A DNA stretch of 45,622 nt from Mycobacterium parascrofulaceum ATCC BAA-614 (GTDB lineage Bacteria; Actinomycetota; Actinomycetes; Mycobacteriales; Mycobacteriaceae), in NCBI RefSeq assembly GCF_000164135.1, contig NZ_GG770553.1, positions 295,785 through 341,406 on the forward strand, read 5' to 3'. This document shows positions 45,318-45,622 of the stretch, piece after piece. Position numbers and translations under genes: made by a program. The notes under the pieces are model-generated. The model saw nothing but the letters and a program-made list of their open reading frames with translations, had not been told where the DNA came from and did not search any database. How positions within the stretch are numbered: position 1 is the stretch's first letter; every line of letters starts with the position of its first letter.

Positions 45318-45622
45318 ATGAGCGACCCGCGCCGGCGGGTGCCGCGCACCGACACACTGCTCGCCGATCCTCGCCTGGTCGAAGCCCAGCGGGTGCTGGG
45401 CCGCGCGCTGGTGAAGTCCGTGGTCGCCGACGCCCAGCGGCGGGCGCGCGCCGGGGAGATCGAGCCGGAACGCGTCGCCGAGCACGCCGTCGCCGCGCTG
45501 CCCACCACCGCGTCCAGCCTGCGGCCGGTCCTCAACGCCACCGGCGTCGTGGTGCACACCAACCTGGGCCGGGCGCCGCTGTCGCGGGCCGCCGTCGACG
45601 CCGTGGTCGCCGCGGCCGGGAC
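45318..45622 (+). CDS. selA: Selenocysteine synthase, 5' part only
   Basis: The first 101 codons of SelA, cut by the window end. It converts seryl-tRNA-Sec to selenocysteinyl-tRNA-Sec with PLP and selenophosphate. The N-terminal helical domain (DTLLADPRLVEAQRVLGRAL) binds tRNA-Sec, and RPVLNATGVVVHTNLGRAPLS is the family signature before the PLP domain. The ATG at 45318 lies 18 bp after the tRNA CCA end and both are probably one transcript. selB would be expected just downstream of the window. Confidence 0.95.
   Translation, partial: MSDPRRRVPRTDTLLADPRLVEAQRVLGRALVKSVVADAQRRARAGEIEPERVAEHAVAALPTTASSLRPVLNATGVVVHTNLGRAPLSRAAVDAVVAAAG

Noticed and set aside
44185..45622. Selenoprotein gene with in-frame UGA inside the window
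   Set aside because: SelD has Cys at the active position, and no other gene here continues convincingly through a UGA stop.

Overview
The window is a GC-rich chromosomal segment from a Mycobacterium. From 1 to about 29.8 kb, gene order and sequence follow the M. tuberculosis stretch Rv3658c-Rv3684: Tad/Flp pilus genes, ssd, a HAD phosphatase, dppDCBA, acs, a serine protease, ephE, marP, a Nudix hydrolase, a TlpA-like protein, nth, crp, an MBL-fold hydrolase, a RidA protein, a Get3/ArsA-like pair, whiB4, ponA2, a metallophosphoesterase and cds1. Two genes between dppA and acs are not at this position in M. tuberculosis as I recall it. A selenocysteine locus and a stressosome operon, both absent from M. 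tuberculosis as far as I know, suggest a non-tuberculous species, perhaps of the M. avium complex. Species identity is inference.

Two non-coding RNAs can be read directly. A 6C RNA (B11 type) lies on the minus strand at 2643-2740, with C-rich hairpin loops, a TATAGT -10 box and a T-rich terminator tail. An Ms1/MTS2823-type RNA of about 300 nt is proposed at 3835-4140, between the HAD phosphatase and the Fic-like gene. A tRNA-Pro(CGG) at 29779-29852 and a tRNA-Sec(UCA) at 45205-45299 are also present.

From 29.8 to 45.6 kb the window is accessory relative to M. tuberculosis, apart from rsfB. Its core is a stress-signalling island. A divergent rsfB (anti-anti-SigF) faces an overlapping operon: RsbR-like sensor, RsbS, RsbT kinase, RsbX-like phosphatase, and a 739-residue protein joining an RsbU-like N-terminus, PAS, GAF, PP2C phosphatase and an RsbW-type kinase domain. 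Around it, sites matching the mycobacterial SigF promoter (GTTT-N15/16-GGGTA) lie upstream of a UsfY-family gene, a small membrane protein gene, a haem-oxygenase-like diiron/iron enzyme gene directly behind the operon, and an SRPBCC-alcohol dehydrogenase-PfpI operon. A near match precedes an F420-type luciferase-like oxidoreductase gene. The island therefore appears to hold sensor, signalling chain and output genes together.

The right end holds the selenocysteine locus: selD on the minus strand, and selC (tRNA-Sec) and selA (cut by the window end) on the plus strand, sharing a compact AT-rich divergent promoter. No selenoprotein gene was recognised here. Several genes in the window have a TANNNT -10 box six bases before the start codon, the arrangement of leaderless mycobacterial mRNAs.
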